Shown in pieces: positions 41,688 through 50,761 of a DNA stretch of 63,505 bases; position 1 is the stretch's first letter; the number at the start of each line of letters is the position of its first letter. A model generated the notes under the pieces. It ran no database searches. It worked only from the letters and a program-made list of their open reading frames with translations, and was not told the DNA's origin. Source of the DNA: Atopostipes sp964624875 (GTDB lineage: Bacteria; Bacillota; Bacilli; Lactobacillales; Carnobacteriaceae_A). The translations under genes were made by a program, and so were the position numbers. The stretch lies in assembly GCA_964624875.1 (NCBI GenBank), contig CAZUZA010000005.1:1-63505 (forward strand), written 5' to 3'.

Positions 41688-42377
41688 CTAATTATTATTG
41701 GCTTTTTTATTAATTATTTTTTGACATTCTTCTACAACTTCTTCAATTGATAAACTCGTTGTATCAATTCGTACTGCATCTTCTGCTTGTTTTAAAGGTG
41801 AAATTTCGCGATTTGAATCATACTCATCGCGCGCAATAATTTCTTGTTTCAACAACTCGAAATCTGTTTCAATACCTTTTTCTTTGTTTTCTAAATAGCG
41901 TCTTTCCGCACGTTCCTCAACACTAGCAACAAGGAAAATTTTAACATCTGCATCCGGTAAAACGACGGTACCTATATCTCGACCATCCATCACAACACCA
42001 GTATCTTGAGCAATTTCTTGCTGGCGACTGACTAGTTCTTCTCTTACAAGACCATATGATGAAACAACAGATACATTATTCGTTACATCATGTTGTCGAA
42101 TTTCTTCTGTTATGTCTTTATCATTCGCAAATACTAGTTGACCATCTTTATTTCTTTTGAATGTTATCGTCACCGTATCTAATAATTCGATTAGAGCTTC
42201 CTCATCATGAACAGACACATTGTTTTTTAATGCTAAAAAGGTTAATGAGCGATACATTGCTCCAGTGTCTACATAAACAAGATGATATAAATCGGCAATT
42301 TTTTTAGCAATTGTACTTTTGCCAGACGATGCTGGCCCGTCAATAGCTATTTTAATTTCTGAAAAATTCACTGTCAT
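41688..42377 (-). CDS. cmk: Cytidylate kinase
   Basis: Phosphorylates CMP and dCMP. P-loop GPASSGKSTIAKK at residues 13-25, YVDTGAMYRSLTF near 37, the CMP-binding DGRDIGTVVLPDADVKIFL near 128, and the RAERRYLENKEKG lid. 229 residues, normal. Fifteen bases after the LysM protein gene and 131 bases before rpsA. Confidence 0.97.
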   Translation of the reverse strand: MTVNFSEIKIAIDGPASSGKSTIAKKIADLYHLVYVDTGAMYRSLTFLALKNNVSVHDEEALIELLDTVTITFKRNKDGQLVFANDKDITEEIRQHDVTNNVSVVSSYGLVREELVSRQQEIAQDTGVVMDGRDIGTVVLPDADVKIFLVASVEERAERRYLENKEKGIETDFELLKQEIIARDEYDSNREISPLKQAEDAVRIDTTSLSIEEVVEECQKIINKKANNN

Positions 42378-42392
42378 ATTATCCTCATTTCA

Positions 42393-43055
42393 TTACTCTA
42401 CAATTAAAACTTGACCTACATAAACCGTTTCTTCTGTAAGGTTGTTTAAAGCCATCAATTCAGCCGTTGTCATACCGTGGTTCAATGCAATTCGGTACAT
42501 ATTATCTCCTGCTTGAACAGTATATGTTTCACCAGTTGGAGTTGGTGTTGGAGTCGTCTCTGGCTCAGGCTCCGGTTCTGGAAGTGGCTCTGTTTCTGGT
42601 TCGGTTACTGTTTCAGGTTCAGGTTCTGGCTCTGGTTCCGTATCTGAATCCGGTTGTGGTTCAGGTTCCGTATTCGATTCTGGCTCTGTATCTGGATTTG
42701 GTTCTTCATTCGCTTCAGAGTCATTTTCTTCTTCATCCGCTCCAGCTACAGTATCTTCTTCTGCATCTGGTTCTTCGTCCCCATTATTATCAACCGTTTC
42801 TATTTCTGGATCATTCGAACCCCCCAACTGATCTGACGGTCGGTTTGAATACCACACATAGTAAAAAATCGTTGCTAAAATTAAAATAGCTAAAAAGATG
42901 ACTGTGCCAGTAAGAATTGGTGACATACCATCGCTATTATCATATTTTTGTCCTTTGGTTCGTTCACTTCTAGAAACGTATTCTAGCTCATTGTAATCCT
43001 CACCAAAACGTTTAGACCATATTTCCTCATCCCGAGATTGCTTCTTTTTACTCAT
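42393..43055 (-). CDS. Single-pass membrane protein with acidic-proline linker and C-terminal LysM domain (YpbE-like)
   Basis: 220 residues. Cytoplasmic basic-acidic N-terminus (1-46), one membrane helix (about 47-68, ILTGTVIFLAILILATIFYY), an outside linker (about 75-170) of almost only Glu, Pro, Asp, Asn and Thr (EPEPEPE repeats), then a single LysM domain TYTVQAGDNMYRIALNHGM...LMALNNL...VYVGQVLIVE. LysM binds peptidoglycan, so the protein would tether or sense the cell wall. The position near recS matches Bacillus ypbE. The opposite strand of the linker reads as spurious hydrophobic frames. Confidence 0.85.
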   Translation of the reverse strand: MSKKKQSRDEEIWSKRFGEDYNELEYVSRSERTKGQKYDNSDGMSPILTGTVIFLAILILATIFYYVWYSNRPSDQLGGSNDPEIETVDNNGDEEPDAEEDTVAGADEEENDSEANEEPNPDTEPESNTEPEPQPDSDTEPEPEPEPETVTEPETEPLPEPEPEPETTPTPTPTGETYTVQAGDNMYRIALNHGMTTAELMALNNLTEETVYVGQVLIVE

Positions 43056-43103
43056 AGGACTTCATCCTTCCAAGTTTCATTCTGTTTTATTGTATCATAA
43101 TTT

Positions 43104-44558
43104 TTATGAAAATAGTTTATCGATATTGTATAATATTTGAATTCTTTTTTTCCACGAAATGATTTCTTCGGTTTGTGTATAAACACCTATTGAATACTGG
43201 TTAATTTTCGAAAATACATCCGTGAAATCCTCATCACAATTTATACAACATTGTTCTATTCCAACATTCTTTTCCTCTGTAAAATAATTTAGTAAGTATT
43301 GTCGCTTGCACGTTTTTGTTCGCGCATATTGCACCATATAGTTTATTTGCTTATTTTTTAAATTTCTACGCAACGCAATTGTATCCAAAGCTTGTACAAT
43401 GGTTGCATGTGTTTCCAAGTAAAACTTTGCAAGCTTCACCATCGACTCTTCTATCGCAGTGCTAACAGGTGCACGACTCGCCAAGGCTTCCAATAAACTT
43501 TGAGGAGGCAAGGCTTCTTCTAAGAAACGCTTCTGAATCATCTCATCACCAGGTTGATAAAGTAAAATTGCAAGCCCATCCTTACGATCACGACTAGCCC
43601 GACCTACTTCTTGTAAATACATCTCTGGTGAATCTGGGAGATGATAATGGATAACGTATCGAATATCTTTTTTATCAAAGCCCATCCCAAATGCACTCGT
43701 TGCACAAATAACTTGTATCGTATTATTTAAAAACTGTTGTTGGATTTTAATCTTATCATCACTTGTAATTTCAGAGTGATAACTTTCTGCACGAATATTA
43801 TGTTTCGTTTTCAACAACTGTGCCATTTCATCTGCTAATTTTTTACTCGTAAAATAAACAATCCCTGGTCCCTCTAATTTCAAGACGTATTCAACAACTT
43901 TATCCGTTTTATTGCCCGCACAATGTTCCACAATATATTTAATCTCTGCGCGATCCACTGGTTGAATAATTTGTTTCGTCTTTTCCTCATTCAAGGCCAG
44001 AAATTCTATGATTTCATTCCGAACCTGAGGTGTAGCCGTAGCAGTTAAAGCCATAGTCGTTGGATATCCTAATTGTTTTCTGACATGGGCTAAACTAAGA
44101 TAATCCGGTCTGAAGTCTGTCCCCCAATGTGAAATACAGTGGGCTTCATCAATAACAAATAACGTAATATTCATCTTAGTTAAATGACGCATGAAATCAG
44201 CATTTTGAAGCATCTCAGGCGAAGTATATATAAATTTATAATGGCTAAGGCGATTAAAGACACGACTTCGTTCTGAGAATGACGTCATGCTATTGATGGC
44301 AACGACATTTTTCTCCCCATTTAACTTAAGGTTTTCAACTTGATCCTGCATTAATGACAATAATGGCGATACAACAATGGTCGTACCTTCCATAAGATAA
44401 GTCGGTAACTGGTAACACAGTGATTTGCCCGTTCCTGTTGGAAGCATAACAAGTGTATCTTGCTTCTTCAACACAGATTCTACAGCTTCTTTTTGACCGG
44501 TTCGAAAGGAAGAATAACCAAAGCGCTCAAACAACACCTCTTCTAATAATTTAGTCAT
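43104..44558 (-). CDS. recS: RecQ-family ATP-dependent DNA helicase (RecS-like)
   Basis: 484-residue superfamily 2 helicase. Motif I MLPTGTGKSLCYQLP near residues 37-51, motif II DEAHCISHWG near 137, motif III ALTATAT, motif V CATSAFGMGFDKKDIR, motif VI QEVGRASRD. A zinc-type cysteine set follows (CKRQYLL...CCINC near 425-450), and no HRDC domain is present, as in short RecS rather than full RecQ. Its ATG overlaps the end of the YpbB-like gene by eight bases. Likely works with that protein in replication repair. Confidence 0.93.
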   Translation of the reverse strand: MTKLLEEVLFERFGYSSFRTGQKEAVESVLKKQDTLVMLPTGTGKSLCYQLPTYLMEGTTIVVSPLLSLMQDQVENLKLNGEKNVVAINSMTSFSERSRVFNRLSHYKFIYTSPEMLQNADFMRHLTKMNITLFVIDEAHCISHWGTDFRPDYLSLAHVRKQLGYPTTMALTATATPQVRNEIIEFLALNEEKTKQIIQPVDRAEIKYIVEHCAGNKTDKVVEYVLKLEGPGIVYFTSKKLADEMAQLLKTKHNIRAESYHSEITSDDKIKIQQQFLNNTIQVICATSAFGMGFDKKDIRYVIHYHLPDSPEMYLQEVGRASRDRKDGLAILLYQPGDEMIQKRFLEEALPPQSLLEALASRAPVSTAIEESMVKLAKFYLETHATIVQALDTIALRRNLKNKQINYMVQYARTKTCKRQYLLNYFTEEKNVGIEQCCINCDEDFTDVFSKINQYSIGVYTQTEEIISWKKRIQILYNIDKLFS

Positions 44559-45609
44559 TTTTTCGCATCCTTTCTAACTCGGCTAGTCTATAATGCATAA
44601 ATTCAATGTCTTCATTTGCAGAAACCACTTCTTTATAAGTGAGATTATCCACTTTCTCAAATTGTTTCTTCAACTTTTCGTAAATCGGTTGAGGTATAAA
44701 TTTTTGATAAGGAAAATCATCGAACACAAAGGCGATTTCAAGAATATGCTCTCGAATCGTATTTTCTTTTAAATAACGAATCCTAGCTACTTCAGATATC
44801 GTGTGCCCTTTCAGTAACAATTGAAACGTCTGATACGTACTCGCAGATAAACCAAAAAAGGTTTCTTCATTCAACTGCTTAAACATCGCATATAAAATCG
44901 GCAGCTCTTTTTTATGTTTCTTAATACACTGCAGAATCAGCTCAATTGAATCTAAATGATAAAAATCATATTCAAAATGCACCATACCTACTTTTTCTTG
45001 CGTTTGAAGTTTCGTATTCCCAACCACTTCATGACCACTTAAATGACTAAACAACCGACTTGCTCGTTCTTCTTCTAAATTCGAGAAAAGAAATTGCTGT
45101 TCTTCTATCCATTTTACAAGCAAAGGCGTCTTATCCGTTTTAAACTGCTGGAACAACAATCGAATACTTTCTTGATGCTGAGGATGTTTGATAATCGGCA
45201 CATAACGCTTATTCTCATAACTTGTTTCCGACAGAACTTGCGTAAATAACTGGTACCTCTCCCAGAAAACATTTCGAATAGTCACATTTGTAAACCTCGT
45301 AATATGCTTTGGAAAATAAAACTCCTCAAAATAAGCCGTTAAATTTTCCGTTCCAAACTCTGTCAGTCGGTAACCTTTCCCAACTTCAATCAAGCCGTTC
45401 TTCTTTGTGAAATGATGGATCACCTTTTCCAAATCTTGCAAAGTTATATTCGGAAAAGTGGAAAAACCATGATGCCAGTGATTGATTTCGGTTAAGTAAA
45501 ACATTGAAGGTGTTCTTTTCCCTTGCAGTACATGTAACAATTGTGCACTGGTGGTGGTTTTATTGGTTCTAAAATAACTCATTAAATAATTTAGAAAATA
45601 TGTATTCAT
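44551..45609 (-). CDS. YpbB-like helix-turn-helix protein, partner of RecS
   Basis: 352 residues with no enzyme motif; lysine, leucine and phenylalanine rich. The last third holds a helix-turn-helix (FQLLLKGHTISEVARIRYLKENTIREHILEI, about 270-300), as in the RQC-linked HTH of YpbB. In Bacillus ypbB directly precedes recS, the same as here. Overlap of eight bases with recS suggests the two proteins are made as a pair. The ATG at 45607-45609 lies nine bases after AGGTGG; a TTG two codons before is closer. Function unproven; a DNA-binding subunit of the helicase is the best guess. Confidence 0.8.
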   Translation of the reverse strand: MNTYFLNYLMSYFRTNKTTTSAQLLHVLQGKRTPSMFYLTEINHWHHGFSTFPNITLQDLEKVIHHFTKKNGLIEVGKGYRLTEFGTENLTAYFEEFYFPKHITRFTNVTIRNVFWERYQLFTQVLSETSYENKRYVPIIKHPQHQESIRLLFQQFKTDKTPLLVKWIEEQQFLFSNLEEERASRLFSHLSGHEVVGNTKLQTQEKVGMVHFEYDFYHLDSIELILQCIKKHKKELPILYAMFKQLNEETFFGLSASTYQTFQLLLKGHTISEVARIRYLKENTIREHILEIAFVFDDFPYQKFIPQPIYEKLKKQFEKVDNLTYKEVVSANEDIEFMHYRLAELERMRKND

Positions 45610-45734
45610 TTCCAATCCCCACCTTTAGTTTTCTTTATTGTACTAGTTATTTTCATCATTTTGAAGCCAGAAACAGAAAAACTGGTGTTGTGTATTGACG
45701 AAACAATACACACACCAGTTTATAATTATTTTAA

Positions 45735-46337
45735 TTATCTTTGTATACTTGAAATAGAGCTTGTAAGACTATGCCCATTTTTCATTTTTTCTAAATAATC
45801 ATATAACTTGTAGAAAATGACAAAGAATATAATCGAAACCAATATTCCTTTTGCTAAGTTAAATGGAATAACCGAGACTGTTAAGTATTCACGCATTGGC
45901 CCAACACTAAAGCCCATAACTCGCACATATAAAGGTGCGATCACTAACCAGTTTAAAACCGTTAATACAGATGTAATAGATAACGTTGCAGCCACACCAC
46001 CTATAACAGATTGTTTAGCTTTCGTTTTAAGACGTGTGATAGCATAGTAAATTGGCAATGTATATGCAATAGATGCGATAAAAGCGGCAGTATCTCCAAT
46101 TGGAAACCCTAATTCGCCACCTGTCGTTACATAAGATAACAGGGAACGGAATGCTGCAATCGCAATGCCTGTTAAAGGACCATAGATATACATTCCTAAT
46201 AATATTGGAATGTCACTAAAATCGACCTTTAGAAACGGCGCCCACGGCAATAATGGGAAAGAAAAGCTTGAAATCACCCATGCCAAAGCTGCCAAAATAC
46301 CTACTATAACCACTTGTCTTGTTCGTTTGTCTACCAT
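45735..46337 (-). CDS. ribU: Riboflavin ECF transporter S component RibU
   Basis: Substrate-binding membrane subunit for riboflavin uptake, working with the shared energy-coupling module EcfAA'T encoded elsewhere. 200 residues, about six helices; conserved features include LPWAPFLKVDFSDIPILLG near residue 29 and a PIGDTAAFIAS segment near 78. The ATG at 46335-46337 is preceded by GGAGGA at eight bases; the open frame further upstream is leader. Control by the FMN riboswitch directly upstream confirms the substrate. Confidence 0.95.
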   Translation of the reverse strand: MVDKRTRQVVIVGILAALAWVISSFSFPLLPWAPFLKVDFSDIPILLGMYIYGPLTGIAIAAFRSLLSYVTTGGELGFPIGDTAAFIASIAYTLPIYYAITRLKTKAKQSVIGGVAATLSITSVLTVLNWLVIAPLYVRVMGFSVGPMREYLTVSVIPFNLAKGILVSIIFFVIFYKLYDYLEKMKNGHSLTSSISSIQR

Positions 46338-46413
46338 AAAAAATCCTCCTATAATTTTTACTGAATTCTCAGTAATTGATTTAAAAGGATTCACCTATTG
46401 AGCAGGAGCTAAT

Positions 46414-46455
46414 AAAAAAAGCCCATCTATTATCTGCAGGATAATAAATGAAGCT
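46414..46455 (-). terminator. Riboswitch expression-platform terminator of ribU
   Basis: Stem with 5' arm at 46440-46455 and 3' arm at 46420-46434 (AGCTTCATTT... / ...AGATGGGCT with G-U pairs and one bulge), loop of five, then six or seven U (46414-46419). It lies between the FMN aptamer and ribU, so FMN binding would cause premature termination. Confidence 0.85.
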
Positions 46456-46490
46456 ACTTTACGCCTATAAAAACGTACGTTTAAAAGCTC

Positions 46491-46612
46491 CATCTTCTTT
46501 ATACCAGACTTTACTGTCGGTACTGGAATTACACCAGTTCAACCATAGCCAAAAAGGATATGGGTCGTGGACTTTACCACCGGTCGGGAATTTCACCCTG
46601 CCCTGAAGACGA
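46491..46612 (-). ncRNA. FMN riboswitch aptamer (RFN element)
   Basis: Minus-strand consensus blocks in order: CAGGGCAGGGTGAAATTCCC, then GACCGGTGGTAAAGTCCACG, then GGTGTAATTCCAGTACCGAC followed by AGTAAAGTCTGG, and a closing GAAGAT that pairs with the opening GTCTTC (P1). These match the RFN element. A TATAAT at 46636-46641 is the probable -10, so transcription starts just before the aptamer. When FMN is plentiful, ribU expression would fall. The whole 46338-46683 gap is taken up by this control region. Confidence 0.96.
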
Positions 46613-46683
46613 ATCATTTCTATTTACTTAATTACATTATACAAAAGATATCTGAAAAAGTACAGCCTAAAATGATTTTAGGT

Positions 46684-47406
46684 TTATTCTTCATCGACCA
46701 TTTGTTCCAATTGTCTGATTTCTTGATGTTTTAAGAAACGCCATTCACCAGATTGCAAACCATCTGTCGTTAAAAAGCCGAACTTTTCACGCGTTAATTT
46801 ATCAACAGGATGACCAATTTCTTTAAACATATTTTTTACTTGATGATTTCTTCCCTCGTGCAAAGTAATTCGAACCATTGTTGTATCCGTTCTTCTATCG
46901 TAACTCAAGACATTTACTTTGGCAGGAGCTGTCATTTCACCCTCTAAACGAATCCCTTTAGCTAGATAATTCGCTGACTTTTTCTGCACGTGTCCTTTGG
47001 CTTTTACGACATACGTTTTTGGAAACTCGAAGCTTGGGTGCGTTAACTTGTAAGATAGTTCCCCATCATTCGTTAACAACAATGCACCTGTTGTATCCCA
47101 GTCTAGGCGACCTACTGGATAAATTCGCTCTTCGACTCCTTCGATCAATTCTATAACCGTGTCACGATTTTTGTCATCATCAACTGTTGAGATTGTTTCT
47201 CTTGGTTTGTTTAATAGGACATATATTTTCTGTTCGCTTTGGATAGGTATATCATCCACAGCCACTTCATCTTTTTTAGATACTTTTACACCTAATTCTG
47301 TAACTACTTTGCCGTTTACTTTTACTCGACCTTGCTTAATAATTTCTTCTGACTTACGTCTAGATGCTACTCCAGCGTGGGCCATTACTTTTTGTAATCT
47401 TTCCAT
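46684..47406 (-). CDS. rluB: 23S rRNA pseudouridine synthase RluB
   Basis: S4-domain pseudouridine synthase that modifies helix 89 of 23S rRNA (B. subtilis RluB). N-terminal S4 domain (residues 1-60, MERLQKVMAHAGVASRRKSEE), then the catalytic motif YPVGRLDWDTTGALLLTNDG near 95-114 with catalytic Asp in GRLD, and the LHEGRNHQVKNMF motif near 180. 240 residues. It follows scpB by 37 bases, as in Bacillus. A small AT-rich hairpin (46666-46682) closes the gene. Confidence 0.94.
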   Translation of the reverse strand: MERLQKVMAHAGVASRRKSEEIIKQGRVKVNGKVVTELGVKVSKKDEVAVDDIPIQSEQKIYVLLNKPRETISTVDDDKNRDTVIELIEGVEERIYPVGRLDWDTTGALLLTNDGELSYKLTHPSFEFPKTYVVKAKGHVQKKSANYLAKGIRLEGEMTAPAKVNVLSYDRRTDTTMVRITLHEGRNHQVKNMFKEIGHPVDKLTREKFGFLTTDGLQSGEWRFLKHQEIRQLEQMVDEE

Positions 47407-47443
47407 TTTATCTCTATTCCTTCCAGAAGTCGTATCCTTCTAT

Positions 47444-48028
47444 CTATTCGTATTCTTCCATGTCATCAAATGATTGCTGGAAATTTTTGTAAAACAAATC
47501 TGATATTTCTTCTTCGTTGTCTTGTTCGATCAATTCTGGCAATTCAGAAATGCCATTTACACCAAAATAATCCAGGAAATATGGAGTCGTTCCATATAAT
47601 AAAGGTCTTCCCGGTTTATCTAAGCGACCGACTTCTTCAATTAATTGCCTTGTTTTTAATTTCTGTAAATTACTTGCAACTTGTACACCACGAATATCTT
47701 CAATTTCAATTCGGGTAATCGGTTGTTTATAAGCAACAATTGCGAGTGTTTCCAATAGAGGTCGACTGAGGGTTTGTGAAAATGGGGATTGCGCGTAACG
47801 TTTGATGTAATTTTCATACTCTCTTTTCGTTACAAGTTGATATTTATTTGCTGTTTCGATTAATAATAGACCACTTTCATCATCATTGTGATATTTAATG
47901 GCCAATTGTTCAATTAATGCAGCCATGACATCGTGAGGCTTGTCCGTCAATTTTGCTAACTCTTCAAGAGTTAATCCCTCATCACCTGCTACAAATAATA
48001 TGGCTTCTATCATTGCGAGATTCTTCAT
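47444..48028 (-). CDS. scpB: Segregation and condensation protein ScpB
   Basis: Winged-helix subunit of the SMC-ScpA-ScpB condensin. 194 residues with the two tandem winged-helix folds: AMIEAILFVAGDEGLTLEELAKLT at the start, then the core LSRPLLETLAIVAYKQPITRIEIEDIRG near 90 and GRPLLYGTTPYFLDYFG near 145. It starts eight bases after the scpA stop, so the two proteins are probably made in linked amounts. Confidence 0.96.
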   Translation of the reverse strand: MKNLAMIEAILFVAGDEGLTLEELAKLTDKPHDVMAALIEQLAIKYHNDDESGLLLIETANKYQLVTKREYENYIKRYAQSPFSQTLSRPLLETLAIVAYKQPITRIEIEDIRGVQVASNLQKLKTRQLIEEVGRLDKPGRPLLYGTTPYFLDYFGVNGISELPELIEQDNEEEISDLFYKNFQQSFDDMEEYE

Positions 48029-48036
48029 TTATTCCC

Positions 48037-48828
48037 CTACTTTTCTAACCCGTTATCTGTTTGTACTTCAACGTCGAAAATTGAAATATCTTCTTTGTTG
48101 GAGTCTTGCTTCACTAAGACACGATTATCTTTGATTAGTTCCAATAATGCTAAAAACGTAATAACGACATTTCGTTTACTTTGTACTTTTATTAACTCCG
48201 AAAATAAAACACTCTTACTTGTTGATGCATTAATCATAACACGTATTTCATTCATTTTATCTAAAACGGTGACTTCATCCGCATCAATAGTCGTTGGATG
48301 TGGCGTTTCTAGATGATGCCTGTTTAAGATCTCTTGAAAGATAATGGCTAAGTCATCTACACTTAAGCCTTGGTCTTTTATTTCAATCGTCTCCTGATAT
48401 TGCGATAAATCAGAAGGGTCTTTTCCGAAATAACCTGCACGATCTTTCGAACGTTCTTCAAACTTAGGAATCACTTCTTTAATTTGTTTGTACTCTAATA
48501 ACAATTCAACTAATGGTTTACGTGGATCTTCTTCGTCATAAAAATCTTCCTCTAAATTGGCTTGATTCTCATTACGAGGTACGAGCATTTCACTTTTAAT
48601 ACGCATTAACGTTGCTGCTAACACAAAATATTCACTAGCTATATCTAGTTTAATAGTTTTCATTTGCTGCAAATGGCTCATATACTGATCCGTTATCGTT
48701 GCGATCGGTATATCGTAGATGTCAATTTCCATTTGATTAATTAAATGGAGCAATAGATCTAATGGTCCTTCAAATATATCCAATTCAAGCTGCAAAGCTG
48801 TTGTTGCAATTGGTTTTAGCTTTTCCAT
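48037..48828 (-). CDS. scpA: Segregation and condensation protein ScpA (kleisin)
   Basis: Kleisin that bridges the SMC heads. 263 residues from the ATG at 48826-48828, six bases after GGAGAGG; a further ATG seven codons upstream includes that ribosome binding site and is rejected. N-terminal FEGPLDLLLHLINQMEIDIYDIPIATI is the diagnostic SMC-neck-binding segment; C-terminal winged helix is VVITFLALLELIKDNRV. Order lysA-ribT-scpA-scpB-rluB as in Bacillus. Confidence 0.96.
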   Translation of the reverse strand: MEKLKPIATTALQLELDIFEGPLDLLLHLINQMEIDIYDIPIATITDQYMSHLQQMKTIKLDIASEYFVLAATLMRIKSEMLVPRNENQANLEEDFYDEEDPRKPLVELLLEYKQIKEVIPKFEERSKDRAGYFGKDPSDLSQYQETIEIKDQGLSVDDLAIIFQEILNRHHLETPHPTTIDADEVTVLDKMNEIRVMINASTSKSVLFSELIKVQSKRNVVITFLALLELIKDNRVLVKQDSNKEDISIFDVEVQTDNGLEK

Positions 48829-48856
48829 CCTATACCTCTCCTCGTACATTAATCAT

Positions 48857-49225
48857 TTACACGTGCTTTTCTGCTGACTTTTTTTGCCATTTTGCTAAAA
48901 GTGAAGCTGTTTCAAGTGTCGAAGCGATGTTTTGATCTTTATATCTCGCTTGTAATGCATCTAATATTTTATAACTTAACCCTTCATTTCGATGTGATGG
49001 GTTGATACTTAAATGTCTTAATAAAACAAGATCTTCTACTTCCACTCCAACTACTCCGATTAGATTATCGGTTTCATCACTTTTCCAAAGGTATAATTGT
49101 CGCGTTTCTTCTGCATTATACCATTCTAATTCTTCTTCTAATCGTACGGGTTCTTTTAAATCAGAAATATACGATAACAAACCCATCGTTATTTTTTTAT
49201 AATCATCACTATATTCGATAAGCAT
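48857..49225 (-). CDS. ribT: GNAT-family acetyltransferase RibT-like
   Basis: 122 residues with a GNAT fold: strand VVGVEVEDLVLLRHLSINPSHR near 58-80 and the acetyl-CoA loop RNEGLSYKILDALQ. RibT in Bacillus ends the riboflavin gene cluster and sits next to scpA, as here, although no rib genes other than ribU are in this window. The real substrate is unknown; RibT has been proposed to be an acetyltransferase in riboflavin metabolism. Starts 29 bases before scpA. Confidence 0.82.
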   Translation of the reverse strand: MLIEYSDDYKKITMGLLSYISDLKEPVRLEEELEWYNAEETRQLYLWKSDETDNLIGVVGVEVEDLVLLRHLSINPSHRNEGLSYKILDALQARYKDQNIASTLETASLLAKWQKKSAEKHV

Positions 49226-49271
49226 TTAATCCCTCCAATGCCTAAACATGCAATCATGTAAAAATATTGTT

Positions 49272-50615
49272 TTATTTGTTTTCTGTCGGTAAATGTTGTT
49301 CAAAACGCATAAAATCTTCTGGTATTTCTCTTCTAATCGCTAAGAAATCTTCACCGTTCTCAACAAAGACAACAGCTGGTCTTGTTAAACGATTGTAATT
49401 GCTTGCCATAGCAAACGTATAGGCTCCGGTATTGAAAATAGCTAATTTATCTCCTGGAGTTGTTTGTGGAAGGGGTAGATCCCAAATTAACATGTCCCCA
49501 GATTCACAGGCTTTTCCTGCAATCGAAACAACTGTATCGGCTTCTTCTTCCATACGATTCGCAAGCATACCAAAGTATTTTGCATCATAAAATGCCGGAC
49601 GGATATTATCAGCCATTCCACCATCTACAGACACATAATCTCTAACTCCTGGTATTTTTTTCTCGCTACCTATATCATAAATCGTTGTACCAGCTTCTCC
49701 CACAACGCTTCTACCGGGCTCAATCCATAATTCAGGATAAGCCAACTCATATTTATCCAATAGGTTCATTAACTCTTGGGTAATCGTTTCTAGCTGATTT
49801 TTTGCTGAATTGTACGCTTCTTCAGGTGTATGTTGAATCCCAAAGCCTCCACCTATGTTTAAAACATCTAATTGAAAGTCAAAATCGTCTTTCCATCTGA
49901 TTATAAATTTCAAAACTTCGTTCAGTGACAACGCATAACTTTCAGTATCAAATATCTGAGAACCGATATGAAGATGGATCCCCTTTAAATTTAAATACTC
50001 AGCATTCATCGCAGCTTTTACGGCTTGTTCTGCCTGTCCACTTTGAAGATCAAAGCCAAACTTAGAGTCTACATTCCCCGTTAAAATATGCTTATGTGTG
50101 TCTGCTTCTACACCAGGTGTCACACGAATTAAGACATCCGCTTCTTGTTGTCTTTCACTTGTTAGTTGCTTTAACATATCTAACTCGTAAAAATTATCCA
50201 CAATAAAATGACCTATGCCATAATCTAATGCAGCAATCATTTCAGAAATCGATTTATTATTACCATGAAAGTTAATGCGTTCTGCTGGAAAACCAGCTTG
50301 TTGAGCAATATAAAGCTCACCACCCGAAACAACATCGATTGCAATGTTCTCTTGTTTCATCACTTGATACATCGCAACAGATGAGAAAGCTTTACTGGCA
50401 TATGAAATTTCACTTTTCCCTTTATAACTTTCCAAAGCATTTTTAAATTGTTGGATTTTTTGACGAATAGTCGTTAAATCAAACACTAGTAAAGGCGTGT
50501 CATATTTATCGGCTAAGTCGATTGTGTCTAAGCCACCTATTTCGAGATGCCCTTTATTATTTATTTTAAATGTATCTTGGAAACGATATTGGTTCATGTT
50601 CTGAATATTTTTCAT
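49272..50615 (-). CDS. lysA: Diaminopimelate decarboxylase
   Basis: Last step of lysine synthesis: meso-diaminopimelate to L-lysine. PLP-dependent fold III enzyme; the PLP lysine is Lys75 in YASKAF. Other signatures: HGNNKS near 121, GGGFGI near 260, EPGRSVVGEAG near 305, and CESGD near 370 with the catalytic Cys. 447 residues, normal. Promoter TTAACA-17-TATAAT upstream. First gene of lysA-ribT-scpA-scpB-rluB by spacing. Confidence 0.97.
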   Translation of the reverse strand: MKNIQNMNQYRFQDTFKINNKGHLEIGGLDTIDLADKYDTPLLVFDLTTIRQKIQQFKNALESYKGKSEISYASKAFSSVAMYQVMKQENIAIDVVSGGELYIAQQAGFPAERINFHGNNKSISEMIAALDYGIGHFIVDNFYELDMLKQLTSERQQEADVLIRVTPGVEADTHKHILTGNVDSKFGFDLQSGQAEQAVKAAMNAEYLNLKGIHLHIGSQIFDTESYALSLNEVLKFIIRWKDDFDFQLDVLNIGGGFGIQHTPEEAYNSAKNQLETITQELMNLLDKYELAYPELWIEPGRSVVGEAGTTIYDIGSEKKIPGVRDYVSVDGGMADNIRPAFYDAKYFGMLANRMEEEADTVVSIAGKACESGDMLIWDLPLPQTTPGDKLAIFNTGAYTFAMASNYNRLTRPAVVFVENGEDFLAIRREIPEDFMRFEQHLPTENK

Positions 50616-50648
50616 TTAAATCCCTACTTTTTTAAAGTTCGATTCATT

Positions 50649-50677
50649 ATTATACTATAAATCACTCTATTTGTTAA
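50649..50677 (-). promoter_or_regulatory. Promoter of lysA operon
   Basis: TTAACA (50672-50677), 17 bases, perfect TATAAT (50649-50654). Transcription would start near 50642, about 26 bases before the lysA ATG. No L-box (lysine riboswitch) can fit in this short leader. Confidence 0.85.
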
Positions 50678-50761
50678 AGTTTTTCAAAAACATAAATATT
50701 CTACAGCATATAAAATACCAATATTTGACAGGGAATGCAATTAGAATCACGTTTCAAGAAT

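Noticed and set aside
42467..42889. Plus-strand hydrophobic frames opposite the LysM protein gene
   Set aside because: They are the antisense of the Glu/Pro-rich linker; no start signals.
49272..50615. Alternative call as ornithine or arginine decarboxylase
   Set aside because: The motifs and length follow diaminopimelate decarboxylase, and synteny with ribT-scpA supports lysA.
50616..50648. Possible lysine riboswitch (L-box) upstream of lysA
   Set aside because: The leader after the promoter is only about 26 bases, far too short for this aptamer.
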